Assembly: GCA_964371655.1 (NCBI GenBank)
Contig: CAYJOD010000005.1
Location: 1 to 64,000 of the forward strand
Length of the DNA: 64,000 nt
Origin: CAZGSN01 sp964371655
GTDB taxonomy: Bacteria; Desulfobacterota; Binatia; HRBIN30
Direction: 5' to 3'
Below are positions 63,287 through 64,000 of the stretch, in pieces. The first letter of the stretch is position 1, and each line of letters opens with the position of its first letter. The notes beneath the pieces are model-generated. The model saw nothing but the letters and a program-made list of their open reading frames with translations, made no database searches and was not told the DNA's origin. The translations under genes were made by a program, and so were the position numbers.

Positions 63287-63523
63287 GCCAGTTTTGAGAC
63301 CATCTCGCCAGAGCGTGGCAGCCGCGCTCGCCATTCCGTCCGACGGCCACCGTCTGGCGACGGCGGCTACGGTTGCTGTCCTGGCAACGCGGGCGGTGGA
63401 GTAGATACCTGGGGAATTCTCGCCCACGACCGCGTGCCCCAGACTGCCCGCACACGGCGAGGCTCATGGCGCTGTATGATCCAGGTCATATTCGCCAGCC
63501 TACCGTCTGGTAGGGTGGGTGGC

Positions 63524-64000
63524 GTGAACGAGTCTGCGTCCACCTCGCTGCGCGATCGATATGGCCGTGTGGTTACCTACCTACGCGTGTCGGTAACCGA
63601 CCGTTGCAATCTGCGCTGTTTCTATTGTCTACCGCGTGGCGGCAGCACTTGCGCGCGAGTCGACGCGCTCAGCCTGGGCGAGATCTTCGAGCTCATTCGT
63701 GGCGGTGTCGGGTTAGGGATCGGGAAGATCCGCATTACCGGTGGCGAGCCCCTATTGCGCCCGGGTGTCGCCGATCTGATCCGCGACCTGCACGCCCTAC
63801 CCGGGATCACGGATCTGGCACTGTCGACCAACGGCACCTTGCTTGCCGAGCACGCCGCCGACCTCAAGGCGGCGGGCTTGATGCGGGTGAACGTCAGCCT
63901 CGATTCGCTGCGGCCTGCGGTCTTCCATGCGATCAGCGGGCGCCACGACCTCGATCGCGTCGTCGCCGGCATCGTGGCGGCGCGTGATGCCGGGCTCACC
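63524..64000 (+). CDS. moaA: GTP 3',8-cyclase MoaA (5' part; runs off the window)
   Basis: First 159 codons of a radical SAM enzyme of molybdenum cofactor synthesis. The start is GTG at 63524, after GGGTGGGTGGC. The sequence reads LRDRYGRVVTYLRVSVTDRC, NLRCFYCLPRG (cluster motif C-x3-C-x2-C, about residues 28-35), IRITGGEPLLRPGV (about 75) and LSTNGTLL (about 105), all characteristic of MoaA. The C-terminal second Fe-S motif lies beyond the edge. It supplies the pathway that the molybdoenzyme at 47975-50866 depends on. Confidence 0.93.
   Translation, partial: MNESASTSLRDRYGRVVTYLRVSVTDRCNLRCFYCLPRGGSTCARVDALSLGEIFELIRGGVGLGIGKIRITGGEPLLRPGVADLIRDLHALPGITDLALSTNGTLLAEHAADLKAAGLMRVNVSLDSLRPAVFHAISGRHDLDRVVAGIVAARDAGLT

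Larger units (their letters stand above)
62994..63523. other. Intergenic region with GC hairpins
   Basis: Contains the paired words CACCGCTCCCTTACGGTCAC (63078) and GCGACCGTAAGGGAGCGGTG (63138-63158), and GGGCGTGCAGCCGCACGCCC / GGGGCGCGCGGCTGCGCGCC (about 63210-63284). No gene is supported; the moaA promoter probably lies near 63440-63510. Confidence 0.6.

Noticed and set aside
61704..63404. Long plus-strand open frame of 566 codons
   Set aside because: Runs opposite surE and the SDR gene and through repeats; composition-driven shadow.

Overview
The window looks like one contig of a GC-rich, diderm, free-living bacterium. Evidence for a diderm includes an outer-membrane beta-barrel protein, a LolA-like protein, many exported proteins and a Tat-exported molybdoenzyme. 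Thr/Pro-rich stalk proteins, FG-GAP repeat proteins, a DapB-fold amine dehydrogenase, paired intergenic inverted repeats and an orphan molybdoenzyme together suggest a deltaproteobacteria-related lineage, perhaps Binatota (Desulfobacterota_B). That placement is inference; the 376 nt of 16S rRNA at the left edge would settle it.

Layout. 1-7 kb: 5' end of a 16S rRNA gene (minus strand) with tyrS and a ymdB-type phosphodiesterase directly upstream, then an oxidoreductase, a VOC protein and selO. 7-17 kb: exported proteins (Thr/Pro-rich, FG-GAP repeat, small unknowns) and a complete IS66 element with a target duplication. 17-30 kb: a rearranged block of MacB/FtsX-type ABC permeases (two full-length, one 5' remnant), one ABC ATPase and a PadR regulator, interleaved with two MNT-HEPN toxin-antitoxin pairs, an AAA/DUF4143 ATPase and long non-coding repeat patches. 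30-36 kb: a sigma54-dependent activator, an acidic Thr/Pro-stalk surface protein, a lipase, a HicBA pair and a putative partner of the Rhs protein. 36-43.5 kb: a giant SpvB/FG-GAP/RHS protein of about 2455 residues whose variable C-terminus carries a His/Asp pattern like zinc-dependent phospholipase C / S1-P1 nucleases. 44-48 kb: a GPH sugar-type transporter, small membrane or exported proteins and a third HEPN/nucleotidyltransferase pair. 48-64 kb: a Tat-exported type II DMSO-reductase-family molybdoenzyme, a divergent LolA-like/DUF1302-like pair, housekeeping genes (rsmE, prmA, EamA transporter, lytic transglycosylase, M1 aminopeptidase, surE, SDR), and at the right edge the start of moaA (GTG start).

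How the parts fit. tyrS, rsmE, prmA, surE and 16S form the core background. The accessory parts are concentrated at 17-48 kb: polymorphic-toxin-like Rhs protein, four TA modules and duplicated ABC permeases. MoaA could supply molybdenum cofactor for the molybdoenzyme, but its beta/gamma subunits and chaperone are not in the window. Almost every larger intergenic gap contains a palindromic or paired inverted repeat, several unrelated in sequence but alike in design. The most interesting candidates are the Rhs protein with its C-terminal domain and overlapping downstream gene, and the permease/TA block with its homogenised 5' halves.
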